DNA from: Bimuria novae-zelandiae CBS 107.79
Lineage: Eukaryota > Ascomycota > Dothideomycetes > Pleosporales > Didymosphaeriaceae
Assembly: GCA_010015655.1 (NCBI GenBank)
Contig: ML976664.1
Coordinates: 736,675-800,674, forward strand
DNA: 64,000 bases
Direction of reading: 5' to 3'
The notes beneath the pieces were generated by a model that was not told the DNA's origin, searched no databases, and saw only the letters and a list, made by a program, of their open reading frames with translations. Every line of letters starts with the position of its first letter. Within the stretch, counting starts at the first letter, position 1. The position numbers and the translations under genes are program-made. Shown here piece by piece: positions 50,142-60,004 of this stretch.

Positions 50142-51914
50142 AGCTAGCCGATACGTAAGCTGGCCACCCGGGTAAGCTGGCCACCCCACCAAAACGCGAC
50201 ACCTGCACAAAACACGCCACATCTCTCCACAACGCTCATCAATATGGACGCCCGTGAGCATGCTATACAATTAGCTATTAGAGATTTTAATACAGGCATT
50301 TATTCTAGTTATCGCGCTATAGCTACCGCGTACGGTGTTCCTCGATCGACCCTATCGACGCGCATTAATGGCGTACAAAACCAACGCGTTAGTCACCAAC
50401 ACCAGCAGCGTCTGACTCCTCTATAGGAGGACTTCCTAGTAGAATAGATCCTTGAAGAAGACGCACGCGCCTGCCCTCCCTCACACGCTCGCGCTCGAGA
50501 AATAGCCAATCGAATTCTACGTATGAATGGCGACAACTAGCCTATTGGCAAGCTCTGGCTCTCACACTTCCTCCGGCGCCAGCCACGCGTTGCCTCTGTA
50601 GTCGGCAGAAAGCTAGAGGCTCAGAGAGCTGATGCAGCGACACCAGAGCAGCTACGCGCGTTCCTAGAGCTCTACGAACAGACTCGACGGCGGATCAACA
50701 TACGGGTGGAGAACACATACAATATGGATGAGACTGGCATTGCCCTAGGGGTATGTACCAACACCAGAGTACTCTCTAGTAGTTAGAAGAAGAAGGCTTA
50801 TGTTCGCTCTCCAGAGAATCGCCAGTGGGTCTCTATAATCGAGTGTGTATCGGCGACAGGGCGGAAGCTACGCTGTGCGGTCATCTTCAAGGGCCAGAGC
50901 CTACAGACAACATGGTTCTCCTCGTCCCACGTACCTGACTGGATCTACACTACCTCTGAGAACGGATGGACGTCAAAAGCGATAGGTGTTGAGTGGCTAC
51001 AGCGCATATTCATACCTGAGACGGCTGTATCTGATGGCCAGCACAGGCTCCTCATCCTCGACGGTCACGGCAGCCATATTGATATAGACTTCCTGTGGCT
51101 CTGCAAGCTGCATCGTATACAGCTCCTATATCTACCTGCGCACACTTCACACGTCCTACAGCCTCTCGATCTCGCTCCTTTCTCTGTGATCAAGTCTAGC
51201 TACAGGCGTCAGATCCAGGAGCTCGCATTACTTGACGACGCTGCGCCTGTTAAGAAGGAGCGCTTTATCACCTGCTATCATTAAGCTAGGGAGGAAGGCT
51301 TCACAGAGCGTGTAATTCGAGCTGGCTGGCAGGCATCTGGTATCTGCCCATTCAACATCAATCACGTGCTCAGCTCGTCGCAGGTCTCTCAGAGGCCTAC
51401 TACGCCTACACGTCAGCAGCAGCCTCAGCAGCAGCTCCAGGGCTTCCTCTCTACTCCCCAGGGCCCTCACGATCTCTATATAGCGCAGCGCAGCGTCCAG
51501 AGCGTCGAGAATCCAGGTCGTACGACCCGGCTACTCCTACAGAAAGCAGGTAAGGCTCTAGCAGCTGCAAATGCTAGAGCTGCAGGCCTAGAAGCAGAGA
51601 AAAGACGACTTGAGCAGCAGCTAGAGATATCTACCTCTCAGCGTCAGCGTAAGCGCGTTCGAGTAGACCTAAATCAACGCTTTGCAGAGGTAGAGAGTAT
51701 CAGGGAGGCTATGCGCGCAGCCGAGGCTTCAGCAGTTCAACTACGTAGATCTACTGTATTAAGCACCTTAGAAGCAGCTGCTAGAGCTACAGTAGCTGCA
51801 GCGCTTGAATCTATGTGTAGTTAATGGCAATCATAAGAAGCGTTGTTGAGAAATCGTGTGTTTTGTGCAGGTGTCGTGTTTTGGTGGGGTGGCCAGCTTA
51901 CGTATCGGCTAGCT
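50142..51914 (+). mobile_element. pogo/Fot-type DNA transposon
   Basis: A 1,773-bp element with inverted repeats (agctagccgatacgtaagct.. at the 5' end and its complement at the 3' end), flanked by TA (50140-50141 and 51915-51916). The 5' repeat has a 17-bp segment (gtaagctggccaccc) in tandem that is single at the 3' end. GC content is well above the surroundings, so it is a recent or lightly mutated insertion. Confidence 0.92.
50244..51824 (+). pseudogene. pogo/Fot transposase with five nonsense codons
   Basis: One uninterrupted register of 527 codons from MDAREHAIQLAIRDFNTG to the stop at 51822-51824. N-terminal HTH (psq/CENP-B type) with YGVPRSTLSTRING, then a CENP-B-like domain. The DDE catalytic residues are visible in NMDETGI, ILDGHGSH and QPLDLAPF. 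A Gln-rich and then coiled-coil C-terminus follows (LEAEKRRLEQQLE). In-frame stops at 50424, 50445, 50538, 50784 and 51282 all fit Gln codons changed by one C to T. No frameshift is needed. Confidence 0.93.
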
Positions 51915-52131
51915 TAATTAGTTACGCGTTTTAGAAGTATTAGGCGTCCTAAAAGTATCTTAGCTTATGGGACTTTAGGACTCCTAGGACTCTTAGGATT
52001 ATTAGGATTTATAGGATAAGTTATATATATAGGAATGCAATAGTAGCCTTCTACTATTATGTTTAACCTATTTACTAATCTATTATTTCGATTTAACTTA
52101 GGCTCTCTTATTAATTTAATTGTACTCTATA

Positions 52132-52337
52132 TACCTTTAATACTAACATCTAGTTAATACGCGTAAGCTATTAATACCCCTTACCTATATTATTAATACT
52201 TTTACCTAAGAACTAACTATTACCCCTTTAAGACTAGCTATTCTAAAGGGCTTAGGTTAGTTCTTAGGCAAGAGTATTAGTAATATATAAATAAGAAATA
52301 TTAATAGCTTATGCGTACTAATAGGGCGTTAGTATTT
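52132..52337. repeat. head-to-head LTR palindrome
   Basis: The left arm (52132-52217, LTR-like copy C, minus) and right arm (52256-52337, plus orientation) are inverted copies with about 80% identity by eye. Perfect complements cctaagaactaac (52205-52217) and gttagttcttagg (52256-52268) flank a 38-bp centre that itself contains cccttta and taaaggg. Confidence 0.8.
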
Positions 52338-52790
52338 ATGAGGCGCTCACACCTTCGTCCGATCCAGGTTAAGACGGTAAGGCTAAAGTGGCACTTTATA
52401 GATTATATAGTAGTATAAGTTAATGCGACACTTAGCGCGTGGCTATATAATTTAATCTTATAATAAATAAGATAACTATTGGTCTATATAGGAGAACGTA
52501 CTCGTATAAAAAATATATAAGTTAACTATAAGGAGCGTATAATGGAAATCGTCATGTATATATATCCTCCTTGTCCCATAGAGTCTCATGGTATCCCATA
52601 TCCTAGCCCCGTGGGATCCCATGGGATATCCTGGGACGTCACGTAACCAGGATCACGTGGTCCTATAATATCTTATAGTCTTGGCCTCTAAAACAGCCTG
52701 AGACGTTACGTAAGCCTAAGGTAGGGCCTAGTTATTATTATAAGGCCTATCGTCCTACTTTTAACTTTTAAACTATAATATTATCCTCCT
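52336..52790 (-). repeat. inverted, diverged copy of the 445-bp solo LTR
   Basis: Read on the minus strand it matches 47435-47879: the gaggcgctcacacc end is at 52340-52355 and the motifs tcacgtgacc.. and ccatgggat recur at about 52,590-52,660. Many differences are transitions. The boundary at 52790 is approximate and no target duplication is visible. Confidence 0.75.
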
Positions 52791-53340
52791 CCTTCCTCTA
52801 TGTATCCTTATATAGTAGCTAATATCCTCCTAGAGTGCCCTTTATTGTTATTCTATTAGAGACTAAATAAACTTAGTTAGTTAGACTACTATAATAACCT
52901 ATAAGTACTACGCGAAGAAGGACTTAACCTATAAGCTATTTTTTTTAAGGCGTAATATAGTAATTACTATAAAAATAGCTTTGTAAAGTATAAACTACTA
53001 AAGCCTATAGTTTTAAACTTTTCCTATATTAATTTTAAGATAGACAGGCTTAAGCGCCTAAAGAAAGTAGTAATAATTAAAAAAAAATAGTTATAGTAGC
53101 CTTCTAGGCTATCCGCGCTAAAAGGAAAAAACTATTAAAGTAAAAATACTTACTTAAGGAGCGTAAGGAGAAGCTCCTTATTAACTTAATAAAATTTATT
53201 AAGGAGATTAAGCGCCTTAAGGGGCTAAAAAAGTTAGGCTAAGATATTACGTAATTAGAGGGAGGCCTTATACCTAATATTATTACCTTAGACTAGGCTA
53301 TCTTTCCTTTGCCCTTTAATCTTAATAACCCTAAGTCTTT
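52791..53340 (+). pseudogene. unidentified ORF relic antisense to chromovirus 3
   Basis: From about 53,085 a plus-strand frame reads a Lys/Arg/Leu-rich coiled-coil-like segment (RAKRKKLLK, KERKEKLLINLIKFIKEIKR), then a segment with few charged residues (IPNIITLDQAIFPLPFNL) overlapping the minus-strand chromodomain end. Stops inside are TAG/TAA only. The part 52,791-53,080 shows weaker coding traces. Not recognised; place and orientation match the relics at 37496 and 43358. Confidence 0.35.
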
Positions 53341-55460
53341 AGCCTTAATTATTTTTAGATATTCTTAGTAGAACTTTTCTAAGGCCTCTTTATAGTTAGT
53401 AAGGTTTTTTAGTAGATCTTATATATTATAGCTCTCTAGCTATTCTTCTTACTTTACTAGGTACTTATGCTAACGTCTAAACTTTTATAAATTCTTAATT
53501 ACTTTAACTTTATACTTTTTATCTTTAAGTTCTAAGTGTAATTCTAATTTGGCATTTAGTAGTGCTAGTTCTAGTAACGATTTATAGAAGACTAGGTAGA
53601 TATGTATATCTATAGGTAGCTATAGCTTAAAATTTACTAGGCCTCTTACTTTCTAAATTTTAAATAGTCCTTTTTAAAAGTGTCGGTTCACAGATAGCAA
53701 GGATGAACAAGTATCTCTGTCTCTAGTATCTGGTGTCTGTCTATTCTCTGTGTGTGTGCTTAGATAGTTTTATATACCTTCCTTCCAGTTCTTGTGGATG
53801 TGAAACAGTATCGAATTGTGTGGAGGCAAAGGGATTTCGATACGGTATCAGGTTACGTGGAAGTGAGGGGGTACAAGGGTATGATTGGGTTATACAGTTC
53901 CCGTGGCGCGGGAGGCGAGACAGTGTAGAAAAAAAGTTATCTAGTTTTTTGCTTAGCCATGTTATTTTAAAAAAATTTTTTAAGAGGAGAACTCTATCCC
54001 CTTTCTTAAAAATTAGTCCCTTAATCCTTTTCCTATTTACCTATTTTGCTATTTACTTATTACGTTATATAATATTCCTACGTAGTGTTTTGTATAGATC
54101 TTATATAAGTTTGGCTTTATTAGCTGTGTCTTTCGCAACGCTTTTAATATCTAATAGATCCTAGTAAGCTATTAGCTTATATCCGTGGTTAGCGTAGTAT
54201 GGCGAGTACCCTGTAGTTGCTAATCTTGCACTATTATATACTAGTTATGCTATTAGTAGTAGCTTAACCTAATTATCCTGTAGCTTATTTATATATATCT
54301 AAAGGTATTATTTTAGTAATTAGTTAGTTAGTTCCGTTTATCTATTTATCTCTAGGTAGAAGCTCGTCGTGAGCTTATGCTTAATACCTAGTGTGGCGGT
54401 AATCGTGGTCTAATATAAAAATGTAAATATCTTAGCTTTATTAATAATAAACTTGTTTAGTTATCTAATCTAAGATATAAGTTTTTATTTTACTACATAG
54501 GCTAGTTCTTCTACTAATATAGCTTCCCTAATTAGCATAAATCTTAATTTCTTAGTTAGTTAATAAACTATAACTAAAATAAAGTTATAGGGGCGTTTAT
54601 TCGTTAGTACTAGTAACGCTAAAAGTTTTACAATAAAGTTTATAGTTATACTAAACTATAGTCTCGGGGGCGACTATAGTAGTTATAAAAGACTATAGGG
54701 CTTATATCTCTTAGGCTTAATTTAGTAACATGCTAAATAGTTGCCTAGCACCTTTTATACTATTTTCTATAGCTTAAGAATAGCGTATTTATTCGCAACT
54801 TAGCGCGTTAGTTCTATAATTTTTAAGCATTTCTATTCCTTATCCTTGTATAGTTTTTTAACTAATAGTGGTGCTACTTAGTTATTTATCTACACCCTAT
54901 TTCTGTAATCACGTATAAATAACTTTAGAGCCCAGTCTAGGTTATACGCGTGTTAATCGTTGTCCGTAAGTTTTTTATAGTCCTAGAAATTAGCTATAAG
55001 AGGCCTATAATAGGCAAGGTCTGTGCGTCGTGCCTCTGGAATAGGCATAAGCTACGTTTTATTATAGCGTAGTGTTCTATCCTTTGCCTTTATAATAATA
55101 GCGTCGTGGTTAATGTTGCTTTCCTTCTCTATAAGATTAGATTGTCTGCTAAGGGCGTTTGCCGTTTTATTAGCTATTCCTACTAGGTAGGTAATTTAAA
55201 AGTTATATTTTATTAATTATTTAGACTATTTAGCTTACCTTCTATTGAGCTTCTTTGTAGTTGTAAAGCAGGTAAGGTTTAAGTAGTTTAAAAAAAATAT
55301 CTTCTTAATACTTTACTCCCTTAAGCTACGCTTCTCACTATTTAAAATAATTAATAATTATTAAAAGCTCTATATTATAGGTCTTCTAGTTAATTTCTAC
55401 TCCTAAGAACTTTCTTAAATAGTAGAATACTAGTCTCTATTTCTTATTATTATATTTTTG
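53300..55460 (-). mobile_element. Ty3/Gypsy chromovirus relic 3, 5' truncated (minus strand)
   Basis: Minus-strand landmarks: RNase H near 55,250-55,440 (YYS, EIN.KTYNIELL), integrase (about 54,200-55,000) and a chromodomain with YLVK and SYNT near 53,450, followed by a Lys-rich tail. It resembles relic 1 in the integrase to chromodomain region. It is cut at 55460 by the Gypsy 4 LTR and interrupted by the insertion at 53681-53922. The RT and gag parts would lie beyond the Gypsy 4 insertion, outside the window. Confidence 0.78.
53681..53922. repeat. about 240-bp insertion, possible solo LTR, hardly mutated
   Basis: The stretch reads tgtcggttcac..ggcgagaca with TGTC/GACA inverted ends and is rich in TG, CA and CG dinucleotides, unlike its flanks. 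Comparison with relic 1 (38,290-38,410) shows that it interrupts the homologous region. A direct repeat agtgt (53679-53683 and 53922-53926) would make the insert 53684-53921; the TGTC..GACA reading gives 53681-53922. One of the two is correct. Confidence 0.65.
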
Positions 55461-55957
55461 TGTTACAATCACGAACCTCACAGGAATAGGGAAACCAGAC
55501 AATTACGCCAAGGAAGTAATCGTTGGCAAAATAACTAAGTCGCGGGAATACACGAGGACGCGGGATAGCTTAGGTTAGTAGTTATATAATATAGTCCCGC
55601 CTAAGCGAGGAGTCTAAGAGACTATAAAAGTCCTAGGGACTACAATAGCTTAGCAGAACTATAATAGCGATTTAAATAATAGTAAGGACTAGAATAAATA
55701 GTATATAGTTTAATAATTTCTTTATACTTCTCCTACTTTTTATAGTTAACTTAACACACTATAAGTATATCTCTTATAATAGATTAGTAAATCTCCTAGT
55801 TAGTTATTCTATAGTTTATTATAGAATTAGATTATTTCTAAAACCTGCCTCGTAGCTATCTTTAGCTTTTAACTACTAAATATCTGTAAGGCACTTCTTC
55901 CTTAACCTATCCTCCCTTAATCTAGACTAGGCTTAGGTACGTAGGACCCTTATAACA
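55461..55957 (+). repeat. 5' LTR of Gypsy 4
   Basis: It starts tgttacaatcacgaacctc and ends cccttataaca, 497 bp. The first 100 bp are little mutated, the rest is TpA-rich. A minus-strand solo copy lies at 31320-31820. Confidence 0.85.
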
Positions 55958-58900
55958 CTTTAACTACCTAAAAGTTTAAAATAAAATAGCTACGATAGCT
56001 ACTATAGCAAGGGTCCTAATAAGAAGCGTGGCTTCTAGACTAACTATAAATACTATAATAGTGTTAGCTAATTAGGCTAATAAAATATAGTAGCTTAAGA
56101 AGTAGCTAGCTAAGCTAATAACTTATACTCTAACTACTATAACTATAGAAAGGATATCCTTTAAGGTTCCTAAAGTCTATAAAGGTAAAAGAAAAGGACT
56201 TAAGACTTTCTTTATAAATATAGAACTATACTACTAATATAATAAGGATGTCTTCGAAACTGATCAGGCTAAAATCCTAGTAGTACGTATATATATAAAT
56301 GGTAAGGTAGCTAAATAGCTATAACTACTTATAGAGAATTACCTAGAAAACAAAGATAACATCTCGGAATATAGTAACAAAACTAAGAAGGTGTTTAAGG
56401 ACTAGGCCTCCTTTAAGGAATAAATCTAGATTATATTTAAAGAAGTTAACAAGGAATAATAAGCCGAACGCAAGATATAAAAACTTAAATAAATAAAATT
56501 AACTAGTACGTATATAGCTAGGTTTAGACGCCTTTAAGCTAAGATTAATTAGAATAATGTCCCGCTTTAGGCAGCCTACTATAATAGACTAAAAGAAATT
56601 ATTAAAGATAAGCTTACCTACTACAAATAAGTAGATAACCTAGAGGAACTCGTAAAACTAGCTATAAGGATTAATAATAGACTATATAAATAATAATTAA
56701 AAAAGCAAGAAGGCAATTATATCTAACCTAATATTAAAAGGAGTTAGAAACTACGAAACGACTATAATAAAGATATTATAATAGCTAATAAAGCTTAAGA
56801 ATAGAAACTAAGGAAGTGGCAAAAGGACCGTAAAAATAGACTATTTAACTAAGAATAAAATAACGCTTTAAAGAAAAAGCATGCTTGGGATGCGGAGAAT
56901 AAGGTTACTTCTAAAGAAATTATTTAAAAAATAATAATAAATAAAGCAAGAAAGCAAAAATTATCTAAGTAGTAATAGCTATATTATAGACACTAATACC
57001 TATGTTAAAAAAACAGATAAAGACGACGTATCTAATATAGAACTTAAAGTTCTAAAGACACTAGAAGAAATGGAATAGAGGATAGTACACGAGTACAAGG
57101 TCTTTCTCCAAATAGCAGAAGGAAACTACTAGGTATATAATAGTTATATATATACACCTAAGAACTGCACGCAAAAAATCGTGCTAGAGGGGCTATAAGC
57201 CGCCTTAACTTATAAAATTATTACTAAATACTAAGGAAATGTGCTAATACCAGGATAGTAGATTAGAATTTAGAAATAAAATAAGCAGGTAGCCTAGTTT
57301 CTATATAATAAGGAAGATTTTTAACTATATAAGATAAAGAGAGAACTAGTAGTAATATTACTAAAAATTTTTAACTATAAGTTTATTAATAATTATAACC
57401 TAATAATAACCTGCTATTAATATTTCCTTAATAAATAGTTATAATACTATAAAGAATTAGGATAGTAAAAGTGCTTTAATAATAATTGCTAAATGCATAA
57501 AGCAAATAAAAAAGCTATTAGTTAGTACCTTAAAGGCATAGACGCAGGATTGGCGATAATTATAAGAAACTAATAAATAAAGGACACAAGCCCTAAGCAC
57601 CTATAATAGACTAGATAGCTAGACTATAATAGGGATTACCTAGCACACCTATATTAAAAGGAATAAATAGTAGTATTAGAAATAACACCGTTATACAGAA
57701 ACCTAAAATTCTAGAAATGTCTAGTTATAGGATATAAAAGACACGGAGAATCCTAAAAGGAAGAAGAGATCTAGTAAATTAGGGACACTAGAAGCGCTTA
57801 TAAATTACTTTACTAAAAGAAAAAAAAAACTAAAACTAACCTAGAAATAGAGGAAGCTACGCGAACCTAGGTTAAAAAGGCAAAAGCTTCTTAGGACGCT
57901 ACTAAGTAAGCTAATAATAAGTTAGAAAACTAGAGCGTCACTAGGTAAAGGACCTTACTAGTAAAGGCACGACTATAAAGGCAAACAGGATAGAAATAAG
58001 TATAAGTAACCTATAACTAACTAAAGAAGTTATTATTAATAGTTACTAAGTAATAGCGCTAATAGAACCTAGAGTGACTAGATGTCTAAGTTCCCTAAAG
58101 ATAGTAGAAAAATATAACCTACCATACTAGAACAAAGAAACACTAGTATAAGTGGAAATGGCAAACGGAACGATATCCCAAGGATATAGTAAAGGCTAGC
58201 TACGCCTTAAAATAACGCTATTACCTATTAGCCTAGATAGATTCTAGAGCTGATATAGCTTTACGATAATAGATCTTAGAAGTATAAAAGCAATTATTAG
58301 CTATAATTAGCTTTTAAAGTATAACCCTATTATTAACTAGTAAAAAAAGATACTACTTAGCTAAGAACCTACGCTAAAGGTCGCTAGGATATAAAAGTTA
58401 TAAAAAATATAACTATTAATCCTAAATGCCCTAGTGGGGTAGGTTAAAGGACAAGCTAAATAACATTTAGCTACTAAAATTATAAAAATTATAAAAGAAA
58501 ATCTAGGCTAAGTAAGGCTAATATAGATATAATACTTAGGCCTAAGAAAAAAGGTAAAAGCTACTACTATTATACTATAATATTAAGAATATACAGAACT
58601 CTTTAAGGAAATTAAAGGAGAAGAACTACTAGATTACTAAAAATAAAATTATAAGATACCTTTAGTAGAAGGCACGAAGCTACGCCTAGAATAACTATAA
58701 CTAATATTTATAAACTAGGAAAAAGAAGTATAGGACTACTTAAGGAAGAATCTAGTAAAATAGTATATTTAAGAAAGTTAAAGCCTAGCAGCTTTTCCTA
58801 TCCTTTAGGTACCTAAGAAAAATGGCAAGCTGCGACTTTATATAGATTATAGATAGCTAAATAAGGCTATAATTAAGAATTAATACCTACTACCTTTAAT

Positions 58901-59193
58901 CACGGAGCTAATAGATAGACTCTAGGGAGCTAAATAGTTTACAAAATTTAATATACGTGACAGATATTACTATATATAAATAGCTAAGGGACACGAGTGG
59001 AAAACTATGTTTAGGACCTAAGATAGCCTATATAAGTACTAAGTAATACCTTTTAGACTAACAAACGCGCCTGCAACATTTTAGACACTAATTAATAAAG
59101 CATTATATAAATACTTAGATATATTTTATACTACCTACCTTAACAACGTACTTATTTATTCTACTAGAATACTTAAGGAGCACAGGAAATACG

Positions 59194-59579
59194 TGTAACA
59201 GGAACAATCGCTCGTCGACACGAGAACCCTTGGCTAGTCAAGACAGGATTCGAGATCATCCGAAAACCGACACTCATCCGTATCGGACCAATTTCGGATC
59301 TATCAGACCGATGGGGAACTACGAATCCGATTCGGACCTATTTCGGATCCATCAGACCGACGGTCAACCTATGGCAGTTATGTGCTAGCTAGCCATCTGG
59401 GAAGAGGTGTATTTAGAGGAGCTTGGGGCCTTTGTAGTTCAGTACCTTTTCCGTATCCTTTCGTACCAGGCCTATAGGCACTTAATTCATTCGAGGCTAC
59501 ATTCTTATACACGCACTCCCACATGCCTCTACTAGGAGATACGCCAACATCGATCCTTTAAGTGACCTGCGCCGATACA
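59194..59579 (+). repeat. solo LTR with perfect target duplication, almost unmutated
   Basis: A 386-bp unit starting tgtaacaggaac and ending gccgataca, flanked by atacg (59189-59193 and 59580-59584). Its composition is balanced, with many CpA and CpG sites, and contains the near-repeat ccga-ttcgga several times at 59,255-59,350. It splits the RT of Gypsy 4. No related internal sequence is in the window. The orientation is assumed. Confidence 0.92.
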
Positions 59580-59831
59580 ATACGTAAAAAAAAGTACTTA
59601 TAAAAATAAAAAAGTATTAATTAGTCTTTTATTAAAAAAAATTGTAAATACTATATTATAAAAATAGAGTACCTGGGATTTATTATCTTACGGGAAGGAG
59701 TGGCTATAGACCCTAAAAAGATTACTACTATATAGGATTAGCTAAAACCTAAGTTAGTAAAAGATATTTAGTTCTTCCTAGGGTTTACTATCTTCTTTTA
59801 GAAGTTTATTAAAAACTACTCTAAGACCACA

Positions 59832-60004
59832 TGTCACGAGTCGTAGGTCGAGCGCCCTCGACGGCCCTAGTCCGCTCTAGACCAGCGCTATCCGGGCCTT
59901 CCGCCTATTTACTTCCCTCGCCGCAGCCCTTCTCTTCCCTCTCTAAGGGATCGCCTTAGTACTGTGGATAGACTAAGTCGCCCGTAGTCAGGGCGCTTTT
60001 TACA
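59832..60004 (+). repeat. 5' LTR of Gypsy 5
   Basis: It starts tgtcacgagtcg and ends ctttttaca, about 173 bp, with a GC-rich first half (gagcgccctcgacggccc). The right end is set by the TGT..ACA inverted terminus and the gag leader that follows; the partner LTR is outside the window. Confidence 0.7.

Larger units (their letters stand above)
50045..52217 (-). repeat. LTR-like copy C (minus), split by a pogo element
   Basis: Read on the minus strand the right part (52217 down to 51917) matches LTR-like copies A and B; the left part (50141 down to 50045) ends with ggatcttaaca, the expected LTR terminus. The pogo-type element at 50142-51914 lies between them. Its start end merges into the palindrome at 52132-52337. 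Confidence 0.65.
55461..59831 (+). mobile_element. Ty3/Gypsy element 4 (plus strand), interrupted
   Basis: The 5' LTR (55461-55957) is followed by gag from about 55,990 with a Gag core near 56,170-56,490 (VYKGKRKGLKTFF) and protease/RT. The RT has FRLTNAPATF near 59,060 and YLNN at 59136-59147 in place of YLDD. A solo LTR (59194-59579) splits RT, which resumes after it to 59831, where Gypsy 5 is inserted. Stops and Asp to Asn changes show it is dead. The 3' part lies outside the window. Confidence 0.83.

Noticed and set aside
51366..51824. Open frame of 152 codons with coiled coil taken as a separate gene
   Set aside because: It is the C-terminal part of the pogo transposase frame, separated only by the stop at 51282.
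53733..54164. Open frame of 143 codons
   Set aside because: It spans the boundary between a 240-bp insertion and chromovirus 3 that is coded on the other strand; no coherent protein.
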